DNA of 64,000 bases from Roseicyclus mahoneyensis (GTDB taxonomy: Bacteria; Pseudomonadota; Alphaproteobacteria; Rhodobacterales; Rhodobacteraceae). Within the stretch, counting starts at the first letter, position 1; each line of letters starts with the position of its first letter. The stretch spans positions 868,001-932,000 of the forward strand of contig NZ_QGGW01000001.1 of the NCBI RefSeq assembly GCF_003148775.1, given 5' to 3'. The notes under the pieces are model-generated. The model saw only the letters and a list, made by a program, of their open reading frames with translations, made no database searches and was not told where the DNA came from. Shown one piece after another: positions 38,326 through 47,533 of the stretch. The position numbers and the translations under genes were made by a program.

Positions 38326-39282
38326 ATGGCACATGTGAGTTTCGTTCTTTTCCCCGGTTTCCCGATGCTGGCCTATGCCTTGGCGCGCGAGGCGATCGAC
38401 ATCGCCAACCGCATGGCGGGGCAGCCCCTTCTTGGCTGCGACACGCGCATTCCGGGTCATGCCGCAATCAAGGCCTCAAACAGCGCGGTTATGGCGCCGG
38501 ACCGCCCTGATTGGGACGGTGCCGAGGCTGTTGACCTTGTGCTCGTGATGTCAGGCGACAGCCTACCCAAGCGCATTCCGAACGGGTTTCAGGCCTTTCT
38601 CACGCAGGTCGATGCGGCGGGCGGACGGTTGGGCGGCATCGCCACAGGCACCACGATCCTTGCGCGGCTTGGGCATCTGGATGGCCGCCGCGCGGTGGTG
38701 CAGCGTGATGCGCTGGCCATCGACGAGACATTCCCCGCGGTCGAAGTCTCCGACCGGCCGCATGTGCTTGACGACCGGCGGCTGACCATCGCGGGGGGCG
38801 TCGCCGCAGGCGATGCGCTGTGCGCCTGGATCGCCGAGACGACGACGCCTGCACTGGCCGAAGAAGTGGCGCGCGCGCTCAGCACCGGGCGTCTGCGCGA
38901 GCCGCGCCCGGTGGCCGAGGAGCGCTCGGAAACCGACGATCCGGTGATCGCGCAGATGGAGGCCGAGATGCGAGCCCATCTGGCCGATCCGCTGTCGCTC
39001 GCCGATCTGGCCGACAGTCTGGGCCTCAGCCGCAAGGCGCTGCGCGGGCGCTGCGTGCGGGCGCTTGGGGTAAAGCCCTCGGACCACTACCTTGCGCTGC
39101 GCCTGAAACATGGCGCGGAGTTGCTGCGCCACACCGCAATGCCGGTCTCGGAAATCGCACGCGCCAGCGGGTTCGAAACGCTTGCGGGCTTTTCGCGGTC
39201 GGTCCGCAACACACTGGGCGTCAGCCCCTCGGCCATGCGCAAGATGGCGCGGGCGGCGCGGATGGTTCAGAAATACGCCTGA
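38326..39282 (+). CDS. GlxA-type AraC-family transcriptional regulator
   Basis: A 318-residue regulator with an N-terminal DJ-1/PfpI-like domain (1-190) and two C-terminal AraC helix-turn-helix motifs (from about 215; L-A-D-L-A-D-S-L-G-L-S-R-K-A-L, I-A-R-A-S-G-F-E-T). In the DJ-1 part the usual nucleophile elbow is G-I-A-T-G-T, so the Cys is Thr, as in other sensory members. Ligand unknown. The gene ends before a strong terminator shared with coxM. Confidence 0.88.
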   Translation: MAHVSFVLFPGFPMLAYALAREAIDIANRMAGQPLLGCDTRIPGHAAIKASNSAVMAPDRPDWDGAEAVDLVLVMSGDSLPKRIPNGFQAFLTQVDAAGGRLGGIATGTTILARLGHLDGRRAVVQRDALAIDETFPAVEVSDRPHVLDDRRLTIAGGVAAGDALCAWIAETTTPALAEEVARALSTGRLREPRPVAEERSETDDPVIAQMEAEMRAHLADPLSLADLADSLGLSRKALRGRCVRALGVKPSDHYLALRLKHGAELLRHTAMPVSEIARASGFETLAGFSRSVRNTLGVSPSAMRKMARAARMVQKYA

Positions 39283-39301
39283 AACCCTTGATCTAAAATG
39301 A

Positions 39302-39327
39302 AAAACGCCGGGTTGCCCCGGCGTTTT
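39302..39327 (+). terminator. Bidirectional terminator between the GlxA-type gene and coxM
   Basis: AAAACGCCGGG and CCCGGCGTTTT form an 11-bp perfect stem with a four-base loop and A/T runs on both sides. Confidence 0.88.
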
Positions 39328-39348
39328 GTCTTGCATGACCGACAAGTG

Positions 39349-40140
39349 TCAGCCCGCCGCGGCAACCGCGCGCCCGGTCATCACCTTGACCAGATGCGCC
39401 CGATACTCGGCCGTTCCATGCAGGTCCGAGATCATCGCCCCCTCGGGTGCCGCCAGCCCCTCGACCGCCGACTTCGAGAAATTGGCGCTCAATGCCGCCT
39501 CTGCCTCAGCCCAGCGGAACACCCCCTCAGACGAGGCGCCGGTGACAGCCACCCGCACCCCGTCCGCGTATTTCGCGACGAACACCCCCACCAAGGCAAA
39601 GCGCGAGGCGGGCTGGACGAATTTCTGGTAATTCGCCTTGTGCGGCACCGGGAAACGGACCTCGGTGATGATCTCGCCATCTTCCAGCGCGGTCTCGAAC
39701 ATGCCCTGGAAATAGTCATCCGCCGCGATGTCGCGCAGGTTGGTCTTGATCGTGGCCCCTGACCCCAGAGCCGCCGCAGGATAGCAGGCCGACGGGTCAT
39801 TGTTGGCAAGAGAGCCGCCGATGGTGCCGCGGTTGCGCACCGCCGGATCGCCGATATGGCTGGCGAGGGCTGCAAGCGCCGGGTAACTGGCCGCAGCTTC
39901 GCGCGCGACCACGGCGTGGGTCGTGGCCCCCCCGATGCAGACCTCGCCCACGTCATTGACGCAGACGCCGATCATCTCGGGAATAGCGTTGAGGCTGACC
40001 AGCGTGCCGGGTGACGCCAGCCGCTGCTTCATCGTGGGCAGCAGGGTCTGTCCGCCGCCCAGCGCCTGCGCATCGTCCTGCCCAAGGGCGGCCACCGCAT
40101 CGGCGATGGTCGCGGGTTTCGTGAATTCGAAGTTGTACAT
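39349..40140 (-). CDS. coxM: CO-dehydrogenase-type medium subunit (FAD)
   Basis: FAD-binding subunit of a molybdenum hydroxylase. The 263 residues have A-L-G-G-G-Q-T-L-L-P-T-M-K near 27-39 and T-I-G-G-S-L-A-N-N-D-P-S near 105-116, the two FAD-binding stretches of the CoxM/XdhB family. It follows coxL at 86 bases, the order S-L-M that is typical of form II clusters. Confidence 0.88.
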   Translation of the reverse strand: MYNFEFTKPATIADAVAALGQDDAQALGGGQTLLPTMKQRLASPGTLVSLNAIPEMIGVCVNDVGEVCIGGATTHAVVAREAAASYPALAALASHIGDPAVRNRGTIGGSLANNDPSACYPAAALGSGATIKTNLRDIAADDYFQGMFETALEDGEIITEVRFPVPHKANYQKFVQPASRFALVGVFVAKYADGVRVAVTGASSEGVFRWAEAEAALSANFSKSAVEGLAAPEGAMISDLHGTAEYRAHLVKVMTGRAVAAAG

Positions 40141-40167
40141 CCGTTCCTCCCGAAGGGTCCCGCCCTT

Positions 40168-40214
40168 CTTCGTTTTCCAAATATCCCGGGGGGTCAGGGG
40201 GGCTGGCCCCCCTG
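40168..40214 (-). repeat. Copy 6 of the intergenic element (variant) with hairpin
   Basis: CTTCGTTTTCC-AAATATCCCGGG on the plus strand, then CAGGGGGG-CTGG-CCCCCCTG. It is between coxL and coxM. This copy and copy 8 are the variant form in which CATC is replaced by TCG and TGC by CCC. Confidence 0.7.
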
Positions 40215-40226
40215 CCTCCGAAGCCC

Positions 40227-42593
40227 TCAGCCCTGCATCGCGGCCCAGACACGCGCGGGCGTCAGCGGCATGTTGATATGGCCGACATGGGTCATGCCCC
40301 CCCGGTGCAGCGCGTCGATCACCGCGTTGACGATGGCCGGCGGCGACCCGATCGCCCCCGCCTCGCCGCAGCCCTTCACGCCCAGCGGGTTGTGGGTGCA
40401 GGGCGTGACGCAGGAATGATCGACCTGATAGAAGGGCAGGTCATCGGCGCGCGGCATGGCGTAATCCATGTAGCTGGCCGACAGAAGCTGCCCGTTCTCG
40501 TCATAGCTGACATTTTCCAAAAGCGCCTGACCCACGCCCTGCGCGATCCCGCCATGCACTTGGCCCGACACGATCATCGGGTTGATGACATTGCCGAAAT
40601 CATCGGCGGCGGCAAAGGAGCAAAGGGTCACCTTGCCGGTCTCGGGGTCCACCTCCACCTCGCAGGCATAGGCGCCGGCGGGATAGGTGAAGTTGTTGGG
40701 ATCGTAGAAGGCGGTTTCCTCCAGCCCCGGTTCCAGCTCGGTCAGGGGATAGTTGTGCGGCACATAAGCCGCCAGCGTCACATCCCCCCAAGCGACCGAC
40801 TTGTCGGTGCCTGCGACAGTGAACTGTCCGTCCTTCAGCTCGATGTCGCTGTCGGAGGCTTCCATCAGATGGGCCGCGATCTTCTTGGCCTTGTTGATGA
40901 TCTTCTCGGTCGCCCGCACCATGGCTGAGCCCCCGACCGCGATGGAGCGCGAGCCATAGGTGCCCATGCCCATCGGGGTATTTGCGGTGTCGCCATGCAC
41001 GATTTCCACCTGCGCCTCGGGCACGCCGATCATGTCGGCCACCACTTGGGCAAAGCTGGTCTCATGCCCCTGCCCGTGCGAATGGGAGCCGGTCATCACC
41101 ACGATGCCGCCGGTGGCATTCACCCGCACCGTGGCGCTCTCGTAGAGCCCCGCCCGTGCGCCCAACTGCCCCACAAGCGCCGAGGGCGCGATGCCGCAGG
41201 CCTCGATGTAGCAGTTGATGCCAAGCCCGCGCAGCTTGCCCTCGGCCTTGGATTTCGCCGCCCGCGCGTCGAACCCGTCGCGGTCGATCATCGTGAGCAA
41301 TTGGTCCATTGTCGCGTTGTAGTCGCCGGTGTCGTATTCCACCGCCACGGGCGTGGCATAGGGGAAGGTGGTGATGAAGTTCTGCCGCCGCAGATCGACC
41401 GGGTCGACACCCAGTTCACGCGCCGCCTTGTCAACCAGCCGCTCCAGCTGGAAGGTCGCCTCGGGCCGGCCCGCGCCGCGATAGGCATCGACGGGCACGG
41501 TGTTGGTAAAGACCGCCTTCACGTTCACATAGATCAGCGGCGTCTTGTAGTTGCCCGCCATCAACGTGCCATGCAGCCATGTCGGGATCGAGGGCGCGAA
41601 GGTCGAGAGGTACGCCCCCATGTTGGCGTAGGTTTCCGTACGGATCGCCATGAAATTGTTGTCACCGTCCAGCGCCAGCTCGATCTTGGTGACATGGTCG
41701 CGGCCATGCGCGTCGCTGATGAAGGCCTCGGACCGGCTCGAGGTCCATTTGACGGGGCGCTTGATCTGCTTGGCGGCAAAGGTGCAGAACGCCTCCTCGG
41801 CGTAGTGGAAGATCTTGGAGCCGAACCCGCCGCCGACATCGGGGGCGACCACGCGCAGCTTGTGCTCGGGGATACCCAGCACAAAGGCCCCCATGAGCAG
41901 CCGGATCACATGCGGGTTCTGGCTGGTGGTGTAGAGCGTGCTGTCATCGGTGCCGGGGTTGTAATCGCCCACAGCCACGCGCGGTTCCATCGCGTTGGGC
42001 GCAAGGCGGTTGTTCACCAGTTCCAGCGTGGTGACATGGGCGGCCTTGGCGAATGCCTCGTCTACAGCACCCTTGTTATCCTCGACAAAGCCCCAGTCGT
42101 AGCACAGGTTGCTGGTCAGATCGTCATGCACCTTGGGGGCATCGGGGCTCAGCGCCTGCTTCATGTCGATGACGGCGGGCAGTTCCTCGATATCGAGCAC
42201 GATGGCCTCGGCCGCATTTCGCGCCTGCGCGGGCGTCTCGGCCACGATGGCAGCGATCGGATCACCCACATGGCGCACCTTGCCCTGTGCCAGCACCGGG
42301 TGCGGCGGCTCCTGCATCGGTTGGCCGTGACGGTCGGTCACCTGCCAGCCGCAGGGCAGACCGCCCACGCCTTCGAAATCCTTGCCGGTGAAGATGCGGA
42401 TCACCCCCGGCATGGCTTCGGCCGCGCTGGTGTCGACCGCGTTCAGCCGGCCATGCGCCACGTCCGAGCGCAGGAAATGCACATAGGTCTGGCCGTACAG
42501 GTTGATGTCATCGGTGTAGCGTCCGCGTCCGGTCAGAAACCGGACATCTTCGCGCCGCTTGCTGCTGGCGCCGATCCCATGATCCTTGGGCAT
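40227..42593 (-). CDS. coxL: Form II CO-dehydrogenase-type large subunit (Mo catalytic)
   Basis: Catalytic molybdenum subunit of a xanthine oxidase-family hydroxylase. The 788 residues include A-Y-R-G-A-G-R near 368-374, the form II signature; form I CO dehydrogenase has A-Y-R-C-S-F-R with the Cys that binds copper. Also seen are [10 protein letters not shown] and the catalytic Glu in G-C-G-E-A-G-A-I-G near residue 742. True CO oxidation is unproven for form II; another aldehyde or purine-like substrate is possible. Confidence 0.88.
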   Translation of the reverse strand: MPKDHGIGASSKRREDVRFLTGRGRYTDDINLYGQTYVHFLRSDVAHGRLNAVDTSAAEAMPGVIRIFTGKDFEGVGGLPCGWQVTDRHGQPMQEPPHPVLAQGKVRHVGDPIAAIVAETPAQARNAAEAIVLDIEELPAVIDMKQALSPDAPKVHDDLTSNLCYDWGFVEDNKGAVDEAFAKAAHVTTLELVNNRLAPNAMEPRVAVGDYNPGTDDSTLYTTSQNPHVIRLLMGAFVLGIPEHKLRVVAPDVGGGFGSKIFHYAEEAFCTFAAKQIKRPVKWTSSRSEAFISDAHGRDHVTKIELALDGDNNFMAIRTETYANMGAYLSTFAPSIPTWLHGTLMAGNYKTPLIYVNVKAVFTNTVPVDAYRGAGRPEATFQLERLVDKAARELGVDPVDLRRQNFITTFPYATPVAVEYDTGDYNATMDQLLTMIDRDGFDARAAKSKAEGKLRGLGINCYIEACGIAPSALVGQLGARAGLYESATVRVNATGGIVVMTGSHSHGQGHETSFAQVVADMIGVPEAQVEIVHGDTANTPMGMGTYGSRSIAVGGSAMVRATEKIINKAKKIAAHLMEASDSDIELKDGQFTVAGTDKSVAWGDVTLAAYVPHNYPLTELEPGLEETAFYDPNNFTYPAGAYACEVEVDPETGKVTLCSFAAADDFGNVINPMIVSGQVHGGIAQGVGQALLENVSYDENGQLLSASYMDYAMPRADDLPFYQVDHSCVTPCTHNPLGVKGCGEAGAIGSPPAIVNAVIDALHRGGMTHVGHINMPLTPARVWAAMQG

Positions 42594-42668
42594 GGTCGTC
42601 CTCCCTTAAGTCACCTCCCCGGCCCACCACCATAGGGGGCCTCGGGGACAGGAGCGTTTGGCCGCCCC

Positions 42669-42718
42669 TTCATCTTTCCCGAAATATGCAAGCCCGGCCC
42701 GCCTCCTCCGCGGGCCGG
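42669..42718 (-). repeat. Copy 7 of the intergenic element with hairpin
   Basis: TTCATCTTTCC-CG-AAATATGC, then CCGGCCCGC paired with GCGGGCCGG around a seven-base loop. It occupies the gap between coxS and coxL. Confidence 0.78.
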
Positions 42719-42725
42719 ACCGGGG

Positions 42726-43211
42726 TCATTCCGCGGCGATGGCGCTCACATCCTGCCCGCTGGCAGCCAAGATCGCCTTGACGATGTTGTGATAGCCCGT
42801 GCAGCGGCAGATATTGCCTTCCAGATAGGCGCGCACCTCGGTCTCGGTGGGCTTGGGGTTTTCCTTGAGCAGGGCGGCGGCCGACATCACCATGCCCGGC
42901 GTGCAAAAGCCGCACTGAAGCCCGTGATGATCCTGAAACGCCTGCTGGATCACCGACAGCGAGCCATCGGGGTTCGCCATCCCCTCGATCGTCACGACGC
43001 TTGCGCCGTCCAGATCTGCGGCCAGTGCCGTACAGCTCTTGATCGCCTGACCATCCACATGCACCACGCACGCGCCGCACTGGCTGGTGTCGCAGCCGAT
43101 GTGTGTGCCTGTCAGGCGCAGCTTTTCGCGCAGAAATTCGGCCAGCAGGGTGCGGCCTTCAACGTCGCCGGAAACGGCTTTGCCGTTCACGGTCATCGTC
43201 ACCTGGGTCAT
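42726..43211 (-). CDS. coxS: CO-dehydrogenase-type small subunit (2Fe-2S)
   Basis: Electron-transfer subunit with two 2Fe-2S clusters. In 161 residues, plant-type cluster ligands C40, C45, C48 and C60 ([10 protein letters not shown]) and the second set C100, C103, C135 and C137 (C-G-F-C, C-R-C-T-G-Y) are complete. It is the first of the three structural genes of the enzyme, and the molybdenum-dependent maturation genes lie just upstream. Confidence 0.92.
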   Translation of the reverse strand: MTQVTMTVNGKAVSGDVEGRTLLAEFLREKLRLTGTHIGCDTSQCGACVVHVDGQAIKSCTALAADLDGASVVTIEGMANPDGSLSVIQQAFQDHHGLQCGFCTPGMVMSAAALLKENPKPTETEVRAYLEGNICRCTGYHNIVKAILAASGQDVSAIAAE

Positions 43212-43299
43212 TCAGTTCCTCCCTCGGTTATGGGGGTATCCAATCACCAAATCCGGGAAACGCAAACGGGTATTTTGGCGCGACCGAGCGCCGCGGCGA

Positions 43300-44313
43300 T
43301 CACGGCGGCGTGAGGCGACGCTCCCGCGGTTGCGGACGCGTGGGGATTTCCTTGAGCAAGCCGCCCACCCCCATGGCCGCGATATCCGCCCCAGTGACCG
43401 CGACGCCGCAGGCCACCCGCTCCAGCACCCAATCGGCCCCGTTCAGCGCGGGGCTACGCGCGCAGCCCGGCAGCCCGATCACCGGGCGCGTCCCGATCCG
43501 GCCCAACACCAGAAGGTTCCCCGGATCGACCGGCATCCCAAAGCGGATCACCGCGCCGCCCGCCGCCACAAGGCCCGCGGGCACCACATCGGCGATGTCC
43601 GACGTGGCCGAGCCGGTCAGGATCAGCACCATCTCGGCCGTCGATCCGGCGATGGCTTGCGCCACCGCGCCCATCTCATGGGGCACGATGCGCGTGGACC
43701 CTTGCGCCAGACCCAGCCGTGCGACGCGCGCCCAGACCGCGCGCACGCCCTTGTCCTCCTCGGCGGCGGCACCCGGCGCGGTCTCGGTCACGATGAGGTC
43801 AGCCGAGGCCAGCAGGGGCGGCTGCCGCCGCATCGCCCCTGCCCCAACGGCACAGGCGGCCGCCAGCGCGGTCTCGGGCACGGCATAGGCGATGATCTTG
43901 ACCGTGCCGACCATCATGCCCGCCTCGACCCGCTGCCATTCCGGCACGGTCGCCAGCGTGATCATCGGATCGATGTCATTGAGCCGGGCAATCGCCCCCA
44001 CATCCAGCGCCACCACCCCCGCCCCGGTCGCGCGGATATTGACCCGGCCGGTAAAGGGCGCCTCGAGCCGCAATCCCGCCGCCGCGGGGTCCGGCACCAG
44101 TGCCGCCGCCAGCTTTGCGGCCGCCGCATCCTCGGGCACGTCACAGGGGTCGAGCCTTGCGACGATCACATCGGCAAGCCCCGCCGCGCGCAGGGCCGCA
44201 AGATCAGCCCCGGACAGGACGCGGCCCTTTTTCAGCTTGCCGCCCGGAACGGGTACGGCATGGGCCAGCACCGCGCCTTCGGCCTCATCCACCGCAACCT
44301 TCCCGAACCTCAT
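43300..44313 (-). CDS. Molybdopterin-binding (MoeA-like) protein of the cox cluster
   Basis: A 337-residue protein with a MoCF-binding domain in the C-terminal half: I-L-T-G-S-A-T-S-D-I-A-D-V-V-P and G-M-P-V-D-P-G-N-L. N-terminal part has V-A-V-D-E-A-E-G-A-V-L-A-H-A, typical of molybdopterin-binding proteins that pair with XdhC. In relatives such a domain is often fused to a MobA-like nucleotidyltransferase; here it ends after the MoCF domain. Probably readies Moco for the Cox-type hydroxylase. Overlaps XdhC by four bases. Confidence 0.82.
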   Translation of the reverse strand: MRFGKVAVDEAEGAVLAHAVPVPGGKLKKGRVLSGADLAALRAAGLADVIVARLDPCDVPEDAAAAKLAAALVPDPAAAGLRLEAPFTGRVNIRATGAGVVALDVGAIARLNDIDPMITLATVPEWQRVEAGMMVGTVKIIAYAVPETALAAACAVGAGAMRRQPPLLASADLIVTETAPGAAAEEDKGVRAVWARVARLGLAQGSTRIVPHEMGAVAQAIAGSTAEMVLILTGSATSDIADVVPAGLVAAGGAVIRFGMPVDPGNLLVLGRIGTRPVIGLPGCARSPALNGADWVLERVACGVAVTGADIAAMGVGGLLKEIPTRPQPRERRLTPP

Positions 44314-45284
44314 CCCCGGCGCAGCCTTTGCGTGATCTGGGCCAGCACCGATACGGCGATCTCGCCCGGCCCCCGCGCCCCGATATCAAGGCCCACAGGC
44401 GCATGGATGCGCGCGATCTGGTCTTGGGTGAACCCTGCCTCCTCCAGCCGCGCAACGCGCTTGGCATGGGTGCGCGATGAGCCAAGACAGCCGAGGTAAT
44501 AGACATCCGACGCCAGCGTCGCCCGGATCGCCGGATCGTCAAGCTTGGGGTCATGGGTCAACGTGACCACCGCCGTGCGGGCATCGAGGCCAAGGGCCGC
44601 CAGCGCCTCGTCGGGCCAGTCTTCTACGATATCCACACCGGGAAAACGCGCCGCCGCGCCAAAGGCCGGGCGCGGGTCGATGACGCTCACGTCATGGCCG
44701 GCGATCCGGGCGATCGGCACCAGCGCCTGCGCGATATGGACCGCGCCGACGATGAGCATCCGGAGCGGCGGGTTATGGACATGGACGAAGGTCCGCCCGT
44801 CCTCTTCCACGCCCGAGCGGTCCATGCGGAAACGGTCGGGATGATCGGCAAACCCCGCCAGCCGCCGCGCGCCGCCCTCCAGATCGGCGACATAGGCGAC
44901 CTGACGACGCGCCGAACGCGCCGCCACCAGATCCTCCAGCAACGCGACCGGCAAGGACCCGCCCACAGGTTCCACCAACACCCGGATGCGCCCGCCGCAG
45001 GCCAGACCGACGGCAAAAGCCTCGTCATCAGAGACGCCGAACTCCAGCAGTTTCGCCGCGCCCGAGCCGACCAGCTCCATCGCCTCGAGAACCACCGCGC
45101 CCTCGACACAGCCGCCCGAGACCGAGCCTTCCATCTCGCCCGCGCCGGATACGACCATCTGCGATCCGACCGCGCGCGGGGCCGAGCCCCATGTCTCGAC
45201 CACAGTGGCCATCACCGCGCCGCGCCCGGCCTTGTGCCAGTCCAGCGCCAGCTCCGGCATGCGTTCCAGTGCTATGTCAGACAT
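44310..45284 (-). CDS. XdhC/CoxF-type maturation protein
   Basis: XdhC-like chaperone that binds sulfurated Moco and inserts it into xanthine oxidase-family enzymes. The 324 residues start M-S-D-I-A-L-E-R-M behind GGAGGGGG; the N-terminal E-T-W-G-S-A-P-R-A-V-G-S-Q-M motif and S-G-G-C-V-E-G-A-V are the XdhC_CoxI signature, and a Rossmann-like C-terminal domain starts near residue 180 (L-I-V-G-A-V-H-I-A-Q). Lies directly upstream of the MoeA-like gene. Confidence 0.87.
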   Translation of the reverse strand: MSDIALERMPELALDWHKAGRGAVMATVVETWGSAPRAVGSQMVVSGAGEMEGSVSGGCVEGAVVLEAMELVGSGAAKLLEFGVSDDEAFAVGLACGGRIRVLVEPVGGSLPVALLEDLVAARSARRQVAYVADLEGGARRLAGFADHPDRFRMDRSGVEEDGRTFVHVHNPPLRMLIVGAVHIAQALVPIARIAGHDVSVIDPRPAFGAAARFPGVDIVEDWPDEALAALGLDARTAVVTLTHDPKLDDPAIRATLASDVYYLGCLGSSRTHAKRVARLEEAGFTQDQIARIHAPVGLDIGARGPGEIAVSVLAQITQRLRRG

Positions 45285-45366
45285 CCGCGCCCCCTCCCCC
45301 ATCTCCGCTCGGGGCGACGATGGCGAAGGGGGCGCGGCTTGTCAAAGGCCGCCCGTCTCGGGCCCG

Positions 45367-47436
45367 TCAGTTGGCGGCGGCCACCCGCAACAGGTCAGTG
45401 ATTCGCCGCACGGCGACCCGGCGGTTCAGCCGTTCATTGTCGAGCGTCGGGATCAGCAAGAACTCCTCGCCATAGCCTTGGATCACCATGTTTTGCGGTG
45501 GCACGCCGAAGAACTCGGTCAGGGCCAGCGCCACGGTTTCCGCCCGCCGATCCGAGAGCGCAAGATTGAAGGCCGCACTGCCCACCGCATCGGTGTGCCC
45601 TTCGATCAGAAAGATCTCGCCGGGGTTGCGGGCGATGGCGTCGGCCATGAAGCGCCCCAGCGACAGCAATTGCGCGGCTTGATCGGGGGTGATCGCGGCC
45701 GAGCCACTGGCGAAGGTGACATTCTCGAGGTTCACCGCAGGGGCAAGGTCACGCACAGCGCGGATGCCTCGGACCTGCGCCAGCGAAAAGCCCCGGTCAG
45801 ATACCCCCTGCGCCGCCAGCGCACGCGCCAGCGCCGCCTGATCGGACGAGGTGCCCGCGGCCGCCATCCCCGCACCCGGCCGGATCTGCGGCAGTTGCGA
45901 GACCAGAACCGGTTCGAACCGACGCGTGTCGTCGATCAGGACCGTACGCGTGCCATTCGGGGCCACGACGGTGCGGCGCAGGATCTGCAGGTCGGGGCCG
46001 CGCACTGTGATGACCTGCGTGCCGTCGGGCTGGGTGATGACGTTGCGCGACGATCCGTCAGCGAAGCTTTCGGTGACGACCGCGTTGCCGGGGCGGCGCA
46101 TCAGCGCGTCATCGTCGCGGATCACCTGATAGTCGCCCTGCGGACGCAGGACCACCACACGGTCATCGGCGCGGTTCACCACCTGCCGGTTGCCTGACAG
46201 GATGGAGCCCACGACAAGCCCCGCGATACCGCCAAGGATCGCGCCCTCGATCCGGCCGCGATCCCGCGAATCCTCGGCGGCGGCGGTGTTGGCAGGGGCA
46301 GCCGGTTCCGAGGTGACGATGGCCCCGAAATCCTCGTCGGACTGGCGGGCAGTCTCCTCGGTGATGACTTCGGTCACGACCTCGCTGGAGGGTGCGGCCT
46401 CGGGCATCAGCGCCAGCGATTGCAGCGCCGCCTCGCTGGCCTCGGCCTCGGCGGCAATCTGCGCCTCGACCTCTGCGATAGCGTCCACGGGATCGGCAAT
46501 CCTCAGTTCGGCGGCGGCTGCGGCTTCCTGCGCGGCGGCAAGTTCGGCCTGATCCTCGGGCGAGATTTCCTCGGGCATCAGCCCTGCCGCCACCGCCGCG
46601 GCCGCTAGGGCTGCGGCCAGCGCATCCGCTTCCGAAAGGGGGGTGGTTTCGCCTTCAGGTGCTTCTGCCGTGGCCTCCGGCACCATGGCCTCGGGTATGA
46701 CGGGCGCGGGATCTTCGGCCAAGGTTTCCTCGACCGGCCTGGCATCAGGAGTGACCTCCTGCGCAGCCGCCGCTGCGGCGGCTTCCTCAGCCAGACGCGC
46801 TGCCTCTGCCGCTGCTGCCTCTTCTGCCAGGCGCGCGGCCTCGGCGGCGGCAAGGGCTTCCGCCAGAATGGCCGCCGCTGCTTCGGCGTCCGTTGCTTCT
46901 TCGGCCAGACGTGCAGCTTCGGCCGCCGCCGCCTCCTCGGCCAGACGTGCAGCCTCAGTCGCCGCCGCCTCTTCGACCAGACGTGCAGCTTCGGCCGCCG
47001 CCGCCTCCTCGGCCAGACGTGCAGCCTCAGTCGCCGCCGCCTCTTCGACCAGACGTGCAGCCTCAGTCGCCGCCGCCTCTTCGGCCAGACGTGCAGCCTC
47101 AGTCGCCGCCGCCTCCTCGGCCAGACGTGCCGCCTCAGTCGCCGCCGCCTCTTCGGCCAGACGTGCAGCCTCAGTCGCCGCCACCTCTTCGGCCAGACGT
47201 GCAGCCTCAGTGGCCGCCGCTTCCTCGGCCAGACGTGCCGCTTCGGCAGTGGCGTCTAGGGGCGGTGGGGCCGCTGCGCCCTCTACGAGCAGGCGGGCAA
47301 GGCAGGTCGCCTCATCCTCGCCGACCAGGCATTGGCTGGCATCGAACTCCTGCGCGATCGCGATCAGGGGCAGATGGCTTGCAACGATGGACAGGCTGGC
47401 GACAAGAGCGGTGGTGGTGCGGAAGGTACGGCGCAT
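45367..47436 (-). CDS. OmpA-family outer-membrane protein with 12-residue repeats
   Basis: A 689-residue exported protein. Signal peptide (1-29), then E-A-A-R-L-A-E-E-A-A-A-T-type 12-residue repeats from about residue 60 to 220, an acidic linker, a glycine-zipper stretch I-L-G-G-I-A-G-L-V-V-G near residue 405 and a C-terminal OmpA/MotB domain (after 570; I-E-G-H-T-D-A-V-G) that binds peptidoglycan. Start at 47436 chosen for the signal peptide; upstream ATGs exist. It interrupts the cox-like genes but may be unrelated to them. Confidence 0.83.
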   Translation of the reverse strand: MRRTFRTTTALVASLSIVASHLPLIAIAQEFDASQCLVGEDEATCLARLLVEGAAAPPPLDATAEAARLAEEAAATEAARLAEEVAATEAARLAEEAAATEAARLAEEAAATEAARLAEEAAATEAARLVEEAAATEAARLAEEAAAAEAARLVEEAAATEAARLAEEAAAAEAARLAEEATDAEAAAAILAEALAAAEAARLAEEAAAAEAARLAEEAAAAAAAQEVTPDARPVEETLAEDPAPVIPEAMVPEATAEAPEGETTPLSEADALAAALAAAAVAAGLMPEEISPEDQAELAAAQEAAAAAELRIADPVDAIAEVEAQIAAEAEASEAALQSLALMPEAAPSSEVVTEVITEETARQSDEDFGAIVTSEPAAPANTAAAEDSRDRGRIEGAILGGIAGLVVGSILSGNRQVVNRADDRVVVLRPQGDYQVIRDDDALMRRPGNAVVTESFADGSSRNVITQPDGTQVITVRGPDLQILRRTVVAPNGTRTVLIDDTRRFEPVLVSQLPQIRPGAGMAAAGTSSDQAALARALAAQGVSDRGFSLAQVRGIRAVRDLAPAVNLENVTFASGSAAITPDQAAQLLSLGRFMADAIARNPGEIFLIEGHTDAVGSAAFNLALSDRRAETVALALTEFFGVPPQNMVIQGYGEEFLLIPTLDNERLNRRVAVRRITDLLRVAAAN
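46770..47250 (-). repeat. 36-bp tandem repeats in the OmpA-family gene
   Basis: About ten adjacent 36-base units and two more after a short break, each coding for E-A-A-R-L-A-E-E-A-A-A-T or a close variant. Many units are almost identical at DNA level, so length variation by slippage or recombination is likely. Confidence 0.88.
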
Positions 47437-47533
47437 AAGGGGACTCGATCTATTGGACAGGGCCATGAATGGTGGCCAATGTATGATCGGAACCGCGATG
47501 TTAACCAATTACATCGCACCGCAACCGGCGCAA

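Noticed and set aside
46776-47246. Regular 36-bp repeats resembling a CRISPR array
   Set aside because: Units are joined with no unique spacers, lie in frame in a coding gene and translate to a clean 12-residue repeat. No cas genes are present.
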